From NCBI GenBank assembly GCA_963829085.1, contig CAWHHJ010000007.1:310001-374000 (forward strand): a stretch of DNA of 64,000 nucleotides. Reading direction: 5' to 3'. The notes under the pieces are model-generated. The model searched no databases, was not told the origin of the DNA, and saw nothing but the letters and a program-made list of their open reading frames with translations. A program made the position numbers and the translations under genes. The stretch is from PALSA-1004 sp963829085 (lineage in GTDB: Bacteria > Pseudomonadota > Gammaproteobacteria > Burkholderiales > SG8-41). Of the stretch, positions 36,572 through 45,899 are shown in pieces (positions within the stretch are counted from its first letter, which is position 1; every line of letters starts with the position of its first letter).

Positions 36572-38827
36572 ATGCAACAGGCAAAGCAGAATGCAACCGC
36601 TCAAGCCGTAGCTGTGTTCAAAGGCCTGACCGGCACACCAGTCATAAACATCTGTAGCGAGTATGGCATCAGTGCCGCCGAATATGACTGCTGGCGGCAG
36701 CAGTTGGTCTCTCGTATAGACACGCAGCTTGCGAATATTCCCTCGGATGGCCACCCCAAAGTACGCGATCTCGCTTCGCTCTTCGCCGCGCTCGCCAACA
36801 CCAGCGAGGATCTCGCAGAACCATTGCAGGTTGCGCAGGAACTCATCGAAGCGCTTCCAATCCCCGTTTTCTTCAAGGGGCGCGATGGCAAATACCTTGG
36901 CGTGAATAAGGCATGGGAAACTTTTTTCGGTGTATCGAGGCAGGCGTTTCTGGGTAAGGACGTTCGCGCTCTCTATCCGCAGAGCCCATCTGTTGCGGAA
37001 AAACATGACCGCATGGACAAAGAGCTGTGGCAGCGCCCTGGCAGTCAGAGCTACGAGATTCCACTCGTCGTGCGCGGCGGTGCATTGCGCCATACGATTT
37101 ACTACAAAGCAACCTTCACGCGCTCCAACGGAGAAGTCGCAGGTCTCATCGGCACCATCATCGATGTTACGGAACGCAAACTTGCCGAGCAGCGGCAGAC
37201 GCTCGAAAACACGGTGACGCTGTTGCTGGTCGAGGCGCGCACAGTGGGCGAGGCAATGCCGCAGGTGATCGAAGCCATGTGCGAGACGCTCGGTTACGTC
37301 TACGGGGCGCGCTGGGTAGTTGATGATACTGAGCGCGTGATGCGGTGTTCGGAAAGCTGGTGCGTTGCGGATGCCGCGATTGATGCCTTCCGGCGGATGA
37401 GCGTGAGTCGGATAGAAATCCCCGATAAACCGGGCGGCCTCAACCGCAAGGTGTGGGCAACGTCCAGTCCGGTGTGGATTGCAGACATCGCTCAAGAAAC
37501 GACGCTGTCACGCCGGCACGCTGGACTGGAAGCGGGTTTGCATTCTGCTTTCGCGTTTCCAATCCTGGTGGGCGGAAGCTTCTATGGCGCCGCCGAGTTC
37601 TATTCGCGCAATGTGCATGGGCGAGACGAAAGAGTGCTCGAGATTGCTCGCACGATCGGCAACCAGATCGGCCAATTCATAGCACGCAAAGAAGCGGAGG
37701 CAGCGCTGCTCAAGAGTGAAGCGCGATTCCGGAGCCTGACCGAGTTGTCCTCGGACTGGTATTGGGAGCAGGACGAGCATTTTCGGTTTACAGCGATGTC
37801 GCGCGGCATTGTGGATAACACCTCCGTCTCCGCAGACGATTTCATCGGCAAAACCTGGCCGGACATTCCCGGCATTGTTCCACCCGGCGGCAATTGGCGA
37901 ACCCATCAGATGACTCTGGACGCGCGTGAGTCGTTCCATGACGTCGAGTTTGCATGCCGAGATGCGCAGGGCCGTATGCGTCATCTGAGCAGCAGCGGGC
38001 GACCGGTGACGGACGAACATGGAAACTTCAAGGGTTACCGCGGCGTTGGCAAAGACATAACAAGGCGCAAGGTAGCCGAGCTGGCATTGCGTGACGCTAA
38101 TGATGAACTGACGCGGAAGGCGCAAGATCTCGCCCGCTCCAATGCCGAGCTTGAACAGTTTGCGTATGTCGCCTCACACGATCTGCAGGAACCTTTGCGG
38201 ATGGTGTCGAGCTATACGCAGTTGATTGCACGACGCTACGGCGACCGTCTGGACGGTGACGCCCGGGAGTTCATGGATTTCATTGTCGACGGCGCAGCGC
38301 GCATGAAACAGCTCATCGAGGATCTTTTGAGCTACTCGCGTGTAGGCAAGCGCGGCGAAAGTTTCGAGCCGACGGACTGCCATGCCGCGCTTACTAAGGC
38401 ACTCGCCAATCTGCGCACGGCGATTGACGACAGCGGTGCGGTCGTTACGCATGACGCACTGCCCACGGTCGACGCGGACGGTCGCCAGCTTATGCAGTTA
38501 TTTCAAAACTTGATTGGCAATGCGCTGAAGTTCAAGGGCAGCGAACCGCCGCGCATCCACGTGCGTGCCATTGAAGACAAGAGCGGCTGGACATTCACTG
38601 TCGCGGACAATGGCATCGGCATCGATCCACAGTACTTCGAGCGCATCTTTATGGTGTTCCAGCGTCTGCACAATAAGACGGAATACGGCGGGACCGGCAT
38701 CGGGCTCGCAATCTGCAAGAAGGTGGTGGATCGCCATGGCGGCCGCATCTGGGTCGAGTCACAACCGGCACAAGGCAGCACCTTCTATTTCAGTTTTCCG
38801 CGGAGAGGAGAGCAAGATCATGAGTGA
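36572..38827 (+). CDS. PAS-GAF-PAS sensor histidine kinase with N-terminal transposase-like HTH
   Basis: A 751-residue soluble kinase with no membrane helices. Residues about 10-50 (FKGLTGTPVINICSEYGISA ... YDCWRQQL) resemble the HTH of IS3/IS66-type transposase OrfA. A PAS domain (about 90-205) starts IPVFFKGRDGKYLGVNKAWE. A GAF domain (about 210-375) follows, then a second PAS (about 385-505, DWYWEQDEHFRFTAMSRG). HisKA carries phospho-acceptor His536 in YVASHDLQEPLRM. HATPase_c shows NLIGNALKFKG, DNGIGID and GGTGIGLAIC. It resembles phytochrome-type kinases that pair with Rcp1-like regulators. The stop overlaps the next gene's start by 8 bases, so partner proteins are co-translated. Confidence 0.93.
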   Translation: MQQAKQNATAQAVAVFKGLTGTPVINICSEYGISAAEYDCWRQQLVSRIDTQLANIPSDGHPKVRDLASLFAALANTSEDLAEPLQVAQELIEALPIPVFFKGRDGKYLGVNKAWETFFGVSRQAFLGKDVRALYPQSPSVAEKHDRMDKELWQRPGSQSYEIPLVVRGGALRHTIYYKATFTRSNGEVAGLIGTIIDVTERKLAEQRQTLENTVTLLLVEARTVGEAMPQVIEAMCETLGYVYGARWVVDDTERVMRCSESWCVADAAIDAFRRMSVSRIEIPDKPGGLNRKVWATSSPVWIADIAQETTLSRRHAGLEAGLHSAFAFPILVGGSFYGAAEFYSRNVHGRDERVLEIARTIGNQIGQFIARKEAEAALLKSEARFRSLTELSSDWYWEQDEHFRFTAMSRGIVDNTSVSADDFIGKTWPDIPGIVPPGGNWRTHQMTLDARESFHDVEFACRDAQGRMRHLSSSGRPVTDEHGNFKGYRGVGKDITRRKVAELALRDANDELTRKAQDLARSNAELEQFAYVASHDLQEPLRMVSSYTQLIARRYGDRLDGDAREFMDFIVDGAARMKQLIEDLLSYSRVGKRGESFEPTDCHAALTKALANLRTAIDDSGAVVTHDALPTVDADGRQLMQLFQNLIGNALKFKGSEPPRIHVRAIEDKSGWTFTVADNGIGIDPQYFERIFMVFQRLHNKTEYGGTGIGLAICKKVVDRHGGRIWVESQPAQGSTFYFSFPRRGEQDHE

Positions 38828-39272
38828 GTCAGAGGAAACAGCGCGTCCGGTTGAAATCCTGCTGGTTGAGGATAACCCGGGAGACATGCGCCTCACTAAG
38901 GAAGCGCTGAAGGAAGGCAAAGTCTACAACAACCTGCATTGGGCGAACGATGGCGTGGAGGCTCTTGCTTTTCTGCGCCGGGAAGGAAAGTACTCAGCCG
39001 CGCCCGCTCCCGACATCATCCTGCTCGATCTGAATCTGCCGAAGAAGGACGGTCGCGAAGTCCTGTTGGCCGTCAAGAGCGATGATCGGCTGAAGCATAT
39101 TCCCGTCGTCATCCTAACAACCTCGAAGGCGGAAGAGGATGTGCTGCGCAGTTACGAGCTGCATGCGAATTGCTACATCAGTAAGCCGGTGGACCTCGAG
39201 AAGTTCATCTTTGTCGTCAAGTCCATCGATCGTTTCTGGCTGAGTGTCGTCACGCTGCCCCCGCCAAGATGA
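38820..39272 (+). CDS. single-domain response regulator (Rcp1-like)
   Basis: A 150-residue receiver domain with no output domain. Acidic residues are in EILLVEDNPGDMRLTKEAL, the phospho-acceptor is Asp70 in DIILLDLNLPKKDG, then VVILTTSKAEED and the Lys in YISKPVDLEKF. The EDNPGDxRL sequence is typical of cyanobacterial Rcp1-type regulators that serve phytochrome-like kinases. It overlaps the kinase gene by 8 bases and the following gene by 4 (ATGA). It is probably the direct phosphotransfer partner of the kinase. Confidence 0.94.
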   Translation: MSESEETARPVEILLVEDNPGDMRLTKEALKEGKVYNNLHWANDGVEALAFLRREGKYSAAPAPDIILLDLNLPKKDGREVLLAVKSDDRLKHIPVVILTTSKAEEDVLRSYELHANCYISKPVDLEKFIFVVKSIDRFWLSVVTLPPPR

Positions 39273-41077
39273 GCACAAGCCGCATCCTATTGATTGAAGA
39301 CAACGAGGGAGACGCGCGCCTGGTGAAAGAGATGCTGGCGGAAGATCCCGAAGTTGCGTTCCGCGTGCATTGCGTTGACCGCCTGTCTGCAGGTTTGGAA
39401 TTTCTATCAGCGGAGACCACCGCGCTGGTGCTGCTCGACCTGTCGCTGCCGGACAGCCATGGCCTGGAAACGTTCTCCAAAGTCTACGCACACTCGCCTC
39501 AGGTGCCGATCATTGTGCTGACGGGAAATAACGACCGCACGACGGCCTTGTCCGCGGTCAAGCACGGAGCGCAGGATTATCTGGTCAAGAACAAGCTCGA
39601 CTGCGAGCTGCTTGTGCGGGCAATACATCACTCCATTGAAAGGAAGCACTACCAACAGCAACTCGAGCAGCATGCCAACTTCGATTCGCTGACCGGCTTG
39701 CCCAACCGCAACCTTTTATACGACCGGATGAAACAGGCGGTATTCGCCCAGCGTTCGGTGCGTTCCATCGCACTGGTATTCATCGATCTCGACCACTTCA
39801 AATTTATCAACGACAGCCTTGGTCATGGCGCCGGCGACAAGCTGCTGCAGTGCATGGCCGAGCGGCTGCGCTCGATGGTGCGAGACTCCGATACGGTATC
39901 GCGGCTCGGCGGCGACGAATTTGTCCTGATCCTGAACGACCAGACGAGCCAGGACGTCATCTTCCATGCGGTCCAACGCATTCTTGGCAAGGTTTCCGAG
40001 CCCATCACGATCGACGGCAAGGACCTGTGCGTCACCTGCAGCGCTGGCATAAGTTTCTACCCGCAGGATGGGTCCGATGTAGAAACGCTGCTCAAGAATG
40101 CGGACGCGGCGATGTATCAGGCGAAAGAGCACGGGCGCAATAACTTCAAATTTTTTACTGCCGAAATGAATAAGCGCGCCAATGAGCGGCTTGTGCTCGA
40201 GAGCAACCTGCGGCGCGCGCTCGAGCGTAATGAATTAGTCCTGCATTATCAGACCAAGGTGGATCTCAAGACGGGTGTTATCGTCGGCGCCGAAGCGCTC
40301 GTGCGCTGGGAGCATCCCGAGCGGGGCCTGTTACCGCCGAACGACTTCATACCGCTTGCGGACGAGACGGGATTGATCGTGGAAATCGGCGAGTGGGTTC
40401 TGCGCACCGCATGTGCGCAGAATCGGGCGTGGCAGGACGCGGGAATGCGGCCGATAATCATGTCTGTGAACCTATCAGCGCGTCAGTTCAGACGGGAGGG
40501 ACTGGTCGAATCGGTCGCCCGGATAACCGCAGACGCCAACCTAAAACCGGAATACCTCGAGATGGAACTTACCGAAAGCATCGTGATGCATGATGCCGAA
40601 GCGGCCATCGCCATCCTGCAAGGCCTGAAGGCGCTCGGGGTGCACCTTTCGATAGACGATTTCGGGACGGGCTACTCCAGCCTGAGTTACCTCACAAGTC
40701 TGCCGATCGGCACACTCAAGATCGACCATTCGTTCGTGATGGACATCGATCGCCAGGATGGAGGCAATCGCGGAATCCTTGCGCAAGCCATCATCTCGTT
40801 GGGTCACAGCCTCAATCTGAATGTGATCGCTGAAGGGGTCGAAAACGAGTCGCAATTGCAGTTTCTAAAGGCAAACGGATGTGACGAAGCACAGGGCTAT
40901 TATTTCAGTAAGCCAATGCCGCCACAGGACTGCGCACGACTGTTGGCTGCATCGCAGCGCTCGTTAGTCACTAAGGCGCAAAAGACGCACACGTCTAACG
41001 ATGTGAGAACCGCCACGATCGACACTGCGCGGAGCAGACGCTCATTCGGCTTCCTGGCGACCACGCCAGGCCGTTGA
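39269..41077 (+). CDS. response regulator with GGDEF and EAL domains (cyclic-di-GMP turnover)
   Basis: A 602-residue protein. The receiver domain (1-125) has Asp57 in LVLLDLSLPDS and VKNKLDCELL. A GGDEF domain (about 140-310) has intact RLGGDEFVLI and a product-inhibition RxxD site (RDSD) five residues before it. An EAL domain (about 325-575) has intact EALVRW, NLSARQF, ELTESIVM and DDFGTGYSSLSYL. Both diguanylate cyclase and phosphodiesterase sites look active, so direction is probably set by phosphorylation. The ATGA overlap with the Rcp1-like gene indicates a kinase/REC/c-di-GMP output operon. A low-complexity tail follows residue 570. Confidence 0.95.
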   Translation: MSTSRILLIEDNEGDARLVKEMLAEDPEVAFRVHCVDRLSAGLEFLSAETTALVLLDLSLPDSHGLETFSKVYAHSPQVPIIVLTGNNDRTTALSAVKHGAQDYLVKNKLDCELLVRAIHHSIERKHYQQQLEQHANFDSLTGLPNRNLLYDRMKQAVFAQRSVRSIALVFIDLDHFKFINDSLGHGAGDKLLQCMAERLRSMVRDSDTVSRLGGDEFVLILNDQTSQDVIFHAVQRILGKVSEPITIDGKDLCVTCSAGISFYPQDGSDVETLLKNADAAMYQAKEHGRNNFKFFTAEMNKRANERLVLESNLRRALERNELVLHYQTKVDLKTGVIVGAEALVRWEHPERGLLPPNDFIPLADETGLIVEIGEWVLRTACAQNRAWQDAGMRPIIMSVNLSARQFRREGLVESVARITADANLKPEYLEMELTESIVMHDAEAAIAILQGLKALGVHLSIDDFGTGYSSLSYLTSLPIGTLKIDHSFVMDIDRQDGGNRGILAQAIISLGHSLNLNVIAEGVENESQLQFLKANGCDEAQGYYFSKPMPPQDCARLLAASQRSLVTKAQKTHTSNDVRTATIDTARSRRSFGFLATTPGR

Positions 41078-41134
41078 TCTGCTGCAACGGTACGTCAGTG
41101 TTCCGGACGAAGCTCGACGCGCCATCCGCGCACC

Positions 41135-41570
41135 TCAGCGGGATCGTGGTTTATCCACGGACTGCATAGCCGAAATTTTCGTTTGTACCGACTGCATGTA
41201 CCCAGAGGCCTGAGCCCGCGTCTTAATTTTCTTGAATCGAGCCAGAATTTTCGCGTGCTCTGCCTTTGTCGAAAGCGATAGATCTGCCTTCAGCGCCACA
41301 CCGAGAAAGCCGGGAACATTGCCAGTATCTGCGGACTGCCTAGCAGACGCTTCTGCTGCAGCATCGCCGCCTTTGCACCTTGAGTGGCGGTCGCCGCAGC
41401 TTGACGGGGGCGGGCAATGTAGCAGGCGTATTGGGTCGGGGCGTTGTAAGCGTAATCAGGGAAGTGAGGCTGTTCGCCGCCTTGTCGCGGTTCGTCATCG
41501 GTTGCAGGTTGGACAGCGCTTCGAGCGTCGCGGGGATCGATGCGTGATCATACATCCGGCGATCGATAAT
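41135..41570 (-). pseudogene. C-terminal remnant of a phospholipase C/phosphoesterase-type gene
   Basis: Reading leftward from about 41570, one frame gives IDRRMYDHASIPATLEALSN, then LQPMTNRDKAANSLTSLITL. This is the C-terminal signature of the phosphoesterase (non-haemolytic PLC / acid phosphatase-like) family. Another frame continues GFLGVALKADLSLSTKAEHA, then KILARFKKIKTRAQASGYMQ, and stops at 41135. At least two frame changes separate the parts, and the N-terminal catalytic domain is missing. It abuts a truncated Bug gene at about 41560, so a deletion or recombination has joined two genes. Confidence 0.6.
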
Positions 41571-41881
41571 ATTGCCACATGCCTGGATTGCTCGCGTGAC
41601 TGCTCGTCGCAATGACAAGCGTGTAACCGTCCGGGGCAGCCTTGGCAGCAAGCTCGGTTCCAATTATGGTATTTCCTCCCGGCCGGTTGTCGATTATCAC
41701 TTGTTGACCGAGCACTTCGCTGAGCCTTACGGCTAGCACCCGTCCGACGATGTCCGTGCTGCCGCCGGGCGCGAACGGAATGATCAGGCGAATCGCTTTC
41801 GAGGGATAAGACTGCGCATGCAAGCTGGATATTTGCGGTCAGCGCCATCAGCAAAACAAGGAAGCGTGTGAGCGCCGGCAT
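41548..41881 (-). pseudogene. truncated Bug/TctC receptor gene
   Basis: ATG 41881 opens on a signal peptide (PALTRFLVLLMALTANIQLA). After a frame change at about 41828, it continues HAQSYPSKAIRLIIPFAPGG, VIIDNRPGGNTIIGTELAAK and TLVIATSSHASNPGM, the Bug N-terminal lobe. It then ends at 41548, where phosphoesterase-like sequence begins. About two thirds of the receptor are absent. Its start overlaps the stop of the GST gene upstream by four bases, so it was once part of an operon with that gene. Confidence 0.75.
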
Positions 41882-41898
41882 TACCGGGCGCTGCACTT

Positions 41899-42528
41899 TC
41901 ATGACCGGCCGGCGCGCAGTTCCCCCAAGGCCTTGATCACGGACGGTCGCGCCGACATGCGATTGAAGTGATCGTTCACCTTGGGAAATCGCGTGACATC
42001 GACCTCATCGCCTTCGAGCCATTGCGTTAGCGTAAATAAATACGGATCACAGATCGTGTAAGCGTCACCCATTACCCACGGGCCTGCGAACATTTCCCGC
42101 TCGATCAACTCAAAGCAGGCGCCCACGGTCTCGGGCACCTTGTCGCGCATCGCCTTGATGGCGGCTGGATCATCAGCCCAGCGTGTCCCTCGTCTTCGGT
42201 GCGCGTGAGCGACGTGCACTGTTGAACACAAATAACTGTTGAACGCCTGGACACGTGCAAATGCGAATGCGTCGTTCAACGGCGCAAGGCGCGCATTCGG
42301 CAGCGTCTGCGCAATGTAGGCGAGGATTGCGGGCGTCTCGGTCAGTACCCCGTGATCTGTGATGAGCGCGGGTACTCGTCCCTTCGGATTAATCGCGAGG
42401 TACTCCCGCTTGCGCTGCTCGTCATTGGCAAAATCGAGCAGCACCAGTTCATACTCGACTCCGGCGTCTGCCAACGCTATGTGCGATGCGAGAGCACATG
42501 TGCCCGGCGCGCTCATCAGTTTCAGCAT
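41899..42528 (-). CDS. glutathione S-transferase family protein
   Basis: A 209-residue GST. The N-terminal thioredoxin-like domain begins LKLMSAPGTCALASHIALAD (the active Ser/Cys region of beta-class-like GSTs) with INPKGRVPALITDHGVLTET, whose VPAL cis-Pro and E-T/S bind glutathione. The helical C-terminal domain contains GPWVMGDAYTICDPYLFTL. Such enzymes conjugate or isomerise xenobiotic intermediates. Its stop overlaps the start of a truncated Bug gene. Class is not certain. Confidence 0.92.
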   Translation of the reverse strand: MLKLMSAPGTCALASHIALADAGVEYELVLLDFANDEQRKREYLAINPKGRVPALITDHGVLTETPAILAYIAQTLPNARLAPLNDAFAFARVQAFNSYLCSTVHVAHAHRRRGTRWADDPAAIKAMRDKVPETVGACFELIEREMFAGPWVMGDAYTICDPYLFTLTQWLEGDEVDVTRFPKVNDHFNRMSARPSVIKALGELRAGRS

Positions 42529-42752
42529 CGATTTCTCCCCTGTTCAGGCCACCATCACGATGACTGGAGACGCAGTATAGCGAGTTGCCCTGCCGGACTC
42601 AGCATCACACCGGCATCTTTCAATAGCGCGTACTGAAAGAGTCGGAGCGTGGCCGGCCCGTAAACCAACAGTCAATGGTACGGGACTTGCACAGAGATAT
42701 TGCACAACAATCACTTGCGGCACTAGTGCACGGCCACACCACGGAGAACGAT

Positions 42753-43076
42753 ATGGCTACCAACACCCAAAACATCAGCCATCACGCGAATCAACTGTTG
42801 CCAGATTCATTTGAGCCCGGCACCATATTTGCGATTTACGACGGCATTGTGCCGCTCTCCCGTGACTGCGAGTCGTTTACCATCGTCGCGTGGGACGTTC
42901 CCGGCGGCAGGCGATTCCGCGCCGAATTGTCGGATATCGAATGTGAGCTCGTATCCGAGCCGGAATTCCGTGCCTTCGCATTGGCGGCGTCGATGTTTCG
43001 ACGTTGTGTCGCTCAATGGACCAAAATCGTGCCTCTGCATAGAGGCTCTGACACAGAGCCGGCCTACAGCCGGTAG
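42753..43076 (+). CDS. hypothetical protein, 107 residues
   Basis: ATG 42753 has ACGGAGAAC upstream. The product has TIFAIYDGIVPLSRDCESFT, then IVAWDVPGGRRFRAELSDIE, and two further Cys. It is soluble and of mixed alpha/beta composition. I recognise no family. An inverted repeat follows the stop, consistent with a real transcription unit. Confidence 0.6.
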   Translation: MATNTQNISHHANQLLPDSFEPGTIFAIYDGIVPLSRDCESFTIVAWDVPGGRRFRAELSDIECELVSEPEFRAFALAASMFRRCVAQWTKIVPLHRGSDTEPAYSR

Positions 43077-43087
43077 CGCGACGACCA

Positions 43088-43126
43088 CGGATGCGATGAC
43101 GCCTTAAGCTCGCGTCACCGCATCCG
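43088..43126. terminator. long hairpin between convergent genes, probable bidirectional terminator
   Basis: Left arm CGGATGCGATGACGC (43088-43102) pairs with GCGTCACCGCATCCG (43112-43126) over 15 positions with one mismatch, and the loop is nine bases. It sits between the stop of the hypothetical gene and the stop of the subtilase gene. No U tract follows on either strand, so it may work as a Rho-assisted or RNA-stabilising structure. Confidence 0.55.
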
Positions 43127-43131
43127 CTCAT

Positions 43132-45318
43132 TCAGTGTGTCGCGATCTGCAATATTTCCGAAAGCACTGCCGTCGAAAACCGGAAATCGCTGCGAGTGCT
43201 CCATGCGATGCCATAAGGCATGTCACCGCCGCCATTCCAGCGACGGACCTTGACCGTATAAGTTGCTCCAGCGTCGGCCGCAAACTCCGCGATCTCATAG
43301 CTGTTGTCGTATGAGCCGCTATATCCGACGAGTCTTCCGCCCGCGTCGAACACCATGAGATCGTAGTCATGCGTTAGGATCGATGAAATCGGCAGCTCGA
43401 TGTTGACGAACGGAATCCGCATCGTGGTGACCATGCTGTCCCAGGCGAGAGCGACTTTCACGCGCGGTCTAGTGAAGAACTGAAACCGGTTTGCCGGCAC
43501 CGTTATGCGATAGACGAACGTAGACATCTGATCGCGCCCGAATAAGCCGTCCTCGAAGTAGCCGATGTCCCAGCCGAGCGCGTCGCCACGGTTATTGCGT
43601 CCTCGCCGCGCGCGTGTAATCGCAACCGCCTGCTTGGCATCCAACGACCCGGCTCCGTCTCGCGCGTCAGTGCCCGTCGAAACATCTTTCCACCAGGTGG
43701 ACCCTGTGACGTTCTTGTCTGCTGCGGCAAACAATATCGCGCGGCAGCCTTCGGGCCAGATTTTGAGTATGGTATCGACGCCTTGCACCAAGGCGACGGA
43801 ACCGGCAACCGCGGGCGCTGCGAAACTTGTGCCGCTGTCAGACAATCCGACGACAGAAACGCCCGTGCCATTCGCGCATATTTCAGGAAGCTCGCGGTCA
43901 GAGTGAGACGATGCAGGGTTACGGAACACGGTATCGCCTGCCATTGCAGCCGCGGTATCGTCGTGGCTGCCCACGGTGACTGTATTAAAGCTCTTGTGGT
44001 TGACGTACTCCATGGATGTTCCATTGCCCGAAGCCATGACGATGGTTGGATACGGCGGACGAAGCGCGAGCCAATCCTTATAGACGTCCATGAAGGAGAG
44101 CGAGTCCGAGGTCTGTTCCGCATCGTCATGAAAACTCTGGCTGATGACGCTGCAGTTTTGCTGCCCGACCGCCCAATCAAGCGCGGCGCGGTCGTAGCTG
44201 TTCGCGGAAAACAGGGTGCAGCTCGGTGCGTAACCCTTAGGCTTGCCGGACTCCTTGTTCTTAATGATTCCGTTGGTCATACGAGCGTGCGTGCTCGTCG
44301 CTGATTGCGCGGTATCAAAGAAGCCGCTGATCGTCAGGTTGCTCGTCGAATCCGGACCCGGCTCCCACACTGCGACCCGCACGCCGGCCCCCTTAGTGCC
44401 CGCGCTCACGACGGTGTCTGCGCCCGACACCTTAAGCGAGTTTGAGAGATCGTCTACCGGTCGCTCGGGCGCAAGGAAAATTCCCACGACGTGCTCGTCA
44501 TCATGCAATTGGCGCAGTTGTGACTTCGTGACTCGAGCGATGAGAACGGGAGCATGAGCAGCTTGCTCTGCCTCGCGGAGCAAAGAACCTGTTTCCGTAG
44601 CAAGGAATCGTTTGACTGTATCCGCCATGGCAGTGCGATTGCGCTGGACGACGTTAAGCAGTTCTTTATCGCCGGGCCTCGAAGCCTTCGTCGTCTTGCG
44701 CGGCAGGCGTTCGTCCGAACGCAGCCATACCGCTACTTTAATGTGCGCGCTGCCGCGCTCCGTAGCAACGCGCCGGTACAACGCTTCGTCGTACTTGCCT
44801 CGCCGTTTGGCGCGTGCCGCAGCAAGCTTGGCAAGCAGTGCAGCGCCGTCAATCTGCCGTCCGGTGTGGTCGAACGCGAGATCCACCGGCCGTCCGCTGC
44901 GCTGATCGGTCCCTTTCACAAACTCAACGTATGGCCCATCCGCGCGCACGATGGGATTGATGCGGGAAAGCTGGTCCTCATTCACCCGTGCGCGTACGAA
45001 CGATTCCACACGAATCGACGCCTTGAGTTTTGCCTTCGTATCGATCACAGTAAACGGCACGACATGGCGGTCACTGATCGCTTTACCGCGGTGGTCAACC
45101 AGGTCGCGAACATGCAGCTTGTACCGTCCTGGAACGAGACGTTGGTCGCTGGTCCACAACGCCCGCTTACCGCCGCGCCCAAGATGCACTTGGCCGCTAA
45201 TCTCTTCAACGCTAATGCCGGCGCGCGCCGCTCGCGGCAAAAGCGGCGCATCACTTTCCACTTCGATCACACTGTCAGGAAGCACGAACTGGTCGGGCGA
45301 GATGTTGACGCGAATCAT
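43132..45318 (-). CDS. S8 (subtilisin-like) serine peptidase with Glu in place of the catalytic Asp
   Basis: A 728-residue protein with a strong GAGGAGG ribosome binding site and no signal peptide. A novel N-terminal region of about 310 residues precedes the catalytic core. Ser498 lies in SDSGTSFAAPAVAGSVALV, Asn432 in MASGNG (oxyanion hole) and His344 in STHARMTNGI. Where the DTG motif is expected (VRVAVWEPGPDS) the residue is Glu319. The C-terminal 150 residues form a P-domain-like beta sandwich (DYDLMVFDAGGRLVGYSGS, TYTVKVRRWNGG). The peptidase may be cytoplasmic or exported by another route, and may use Glu319 as a base substitute or be attenuated. Confidence 0.88.
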   Translation of the reverse strand: MIRVNISPDQFVLPDSVIEVESDAPLLPRAARAGISVEEISGQVHLGRGGKRALWTSDQRLVPGRYKLHVRDLVDHRGKAISDRHVVPFTVIDTKAKLKASIRVESFVRARVNEDQLSRINPIVRADGPYVEFVKGTDQRSGRPVDLAFDHTGRQIDGAALLAKLAAARAKRRGKYDEALYRRVATERGSAHIKVAVWLRSDERLPRKTTKASRPGDKELLNVVQRNRTAMADTVKRFLATETGSLLREAEQAAHAPVLIARVTKSQLRQLHDDEHVVGIFLAPERPVDDLSNSLKVSGADTVVSAGTKGAGVRVAVWEPGPDSTSNLTISGFFDTAQSATSTHARMTNGIIKNKESGKPKGYAPSCTLFSANSYDRAALDWAVGQQNCSVISQSFHDDAEQTSDSLSFMDVYKDWLALRPPYPTIVMASGNGTSMEYVNHKSFNTVTVGSHDDTAAAMAGDTVFRNPASSHSDRELPEICANGTGVSVVGLSDSGTSFAAPAVAGSVALVQGVDTILKIWPEGCRAILFAAADKNVTGSTWWKDVSTGTDARDGAGSLDAKQAVAITRARRGRNNRGDALGWDIGYFEDGLFGRDQMSTFVYRITVPANRFQFFTRPRVKVALAWDSMVTTMRIPFVNIELPISSILTHDYDLMVFDAGGRLVGYSGSYDNSYEIAEFAADAGATYTVKVRRWNGGGDMPYGIAWSTRSDFRFSTAVLSEILQIATH

Positions 45319-45899
45319 GGAGGGCCTCCTCTAATGTTAGTCACTGTGCAGAGCCTCGAGCATCTGTCGAGCGCAGAAACTCCGCCCACTGACACACGTT
45401 TTTGAGTGCACGACAGCCAGCGCAAGAACTCCGATATTTGGTTCGATTGCTCAGCGCATTATTGTTATCGCGAGCGAAGGAGTAAATAGAACCGAGGTCA
45501 TAGACAGATCCGGTTTGCACGATCAACATTGCTGCGTGCAGTTGAGCACTAACGGTTGTTATCTCGCCGAAGGTTGATAGAGCTCGGCTCACACGCTGTT
45601 CGTCGCACGTGACTTCCTGTGTCCTTAAATTACTTTTTTTGGCGCAACAAACTTTGAAAACGCCTATCGATCTGGACATCGACGACGCATCGGGCGCACG
45701 TCGTTCGAAGATGTGATAAGTCGTTATACCGCCCTAAACCATCGCTGTAGCCGCTGCAAACAGCGCGAAACTGCAGGCCATTAGCCCGAGGGGCTCGAAT
45801 TTGCGGCTATGTGAAGCAGTTCGACTGCCTTAGCCGTCCTGGCTTTTCCCGTTCCGTACGTCGGACGTCGTTCGTGCTACTGTGGCGTAGGGGCGCTCC
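45319..45899. other. gene-poor stretch
   Basis: No confident gene. A 112-codon frame on the minus strand (45341-45679, Cys-rich: KVCCAKKSN, SCAGCRALKNVC) lacks a ribosome binding site and family similarity, so I do not call it. The first bases before 45318 contain the GAGGAGG site of the peptidase gene. Confidence 0.5.

Noticed and set aside
36600..36730. A mobile-element remnant at the start of the kinase gene
   Set aside because: The transposase-like HTH is in frame with the kinase and there are no inverted repeats or other transposase parts around it.
45341..45679. A 112-codon minus-strand frame with several Cys
   Set aside because: No ribosome binding site, codon usage unlike the neighbours, no recognisable fold.
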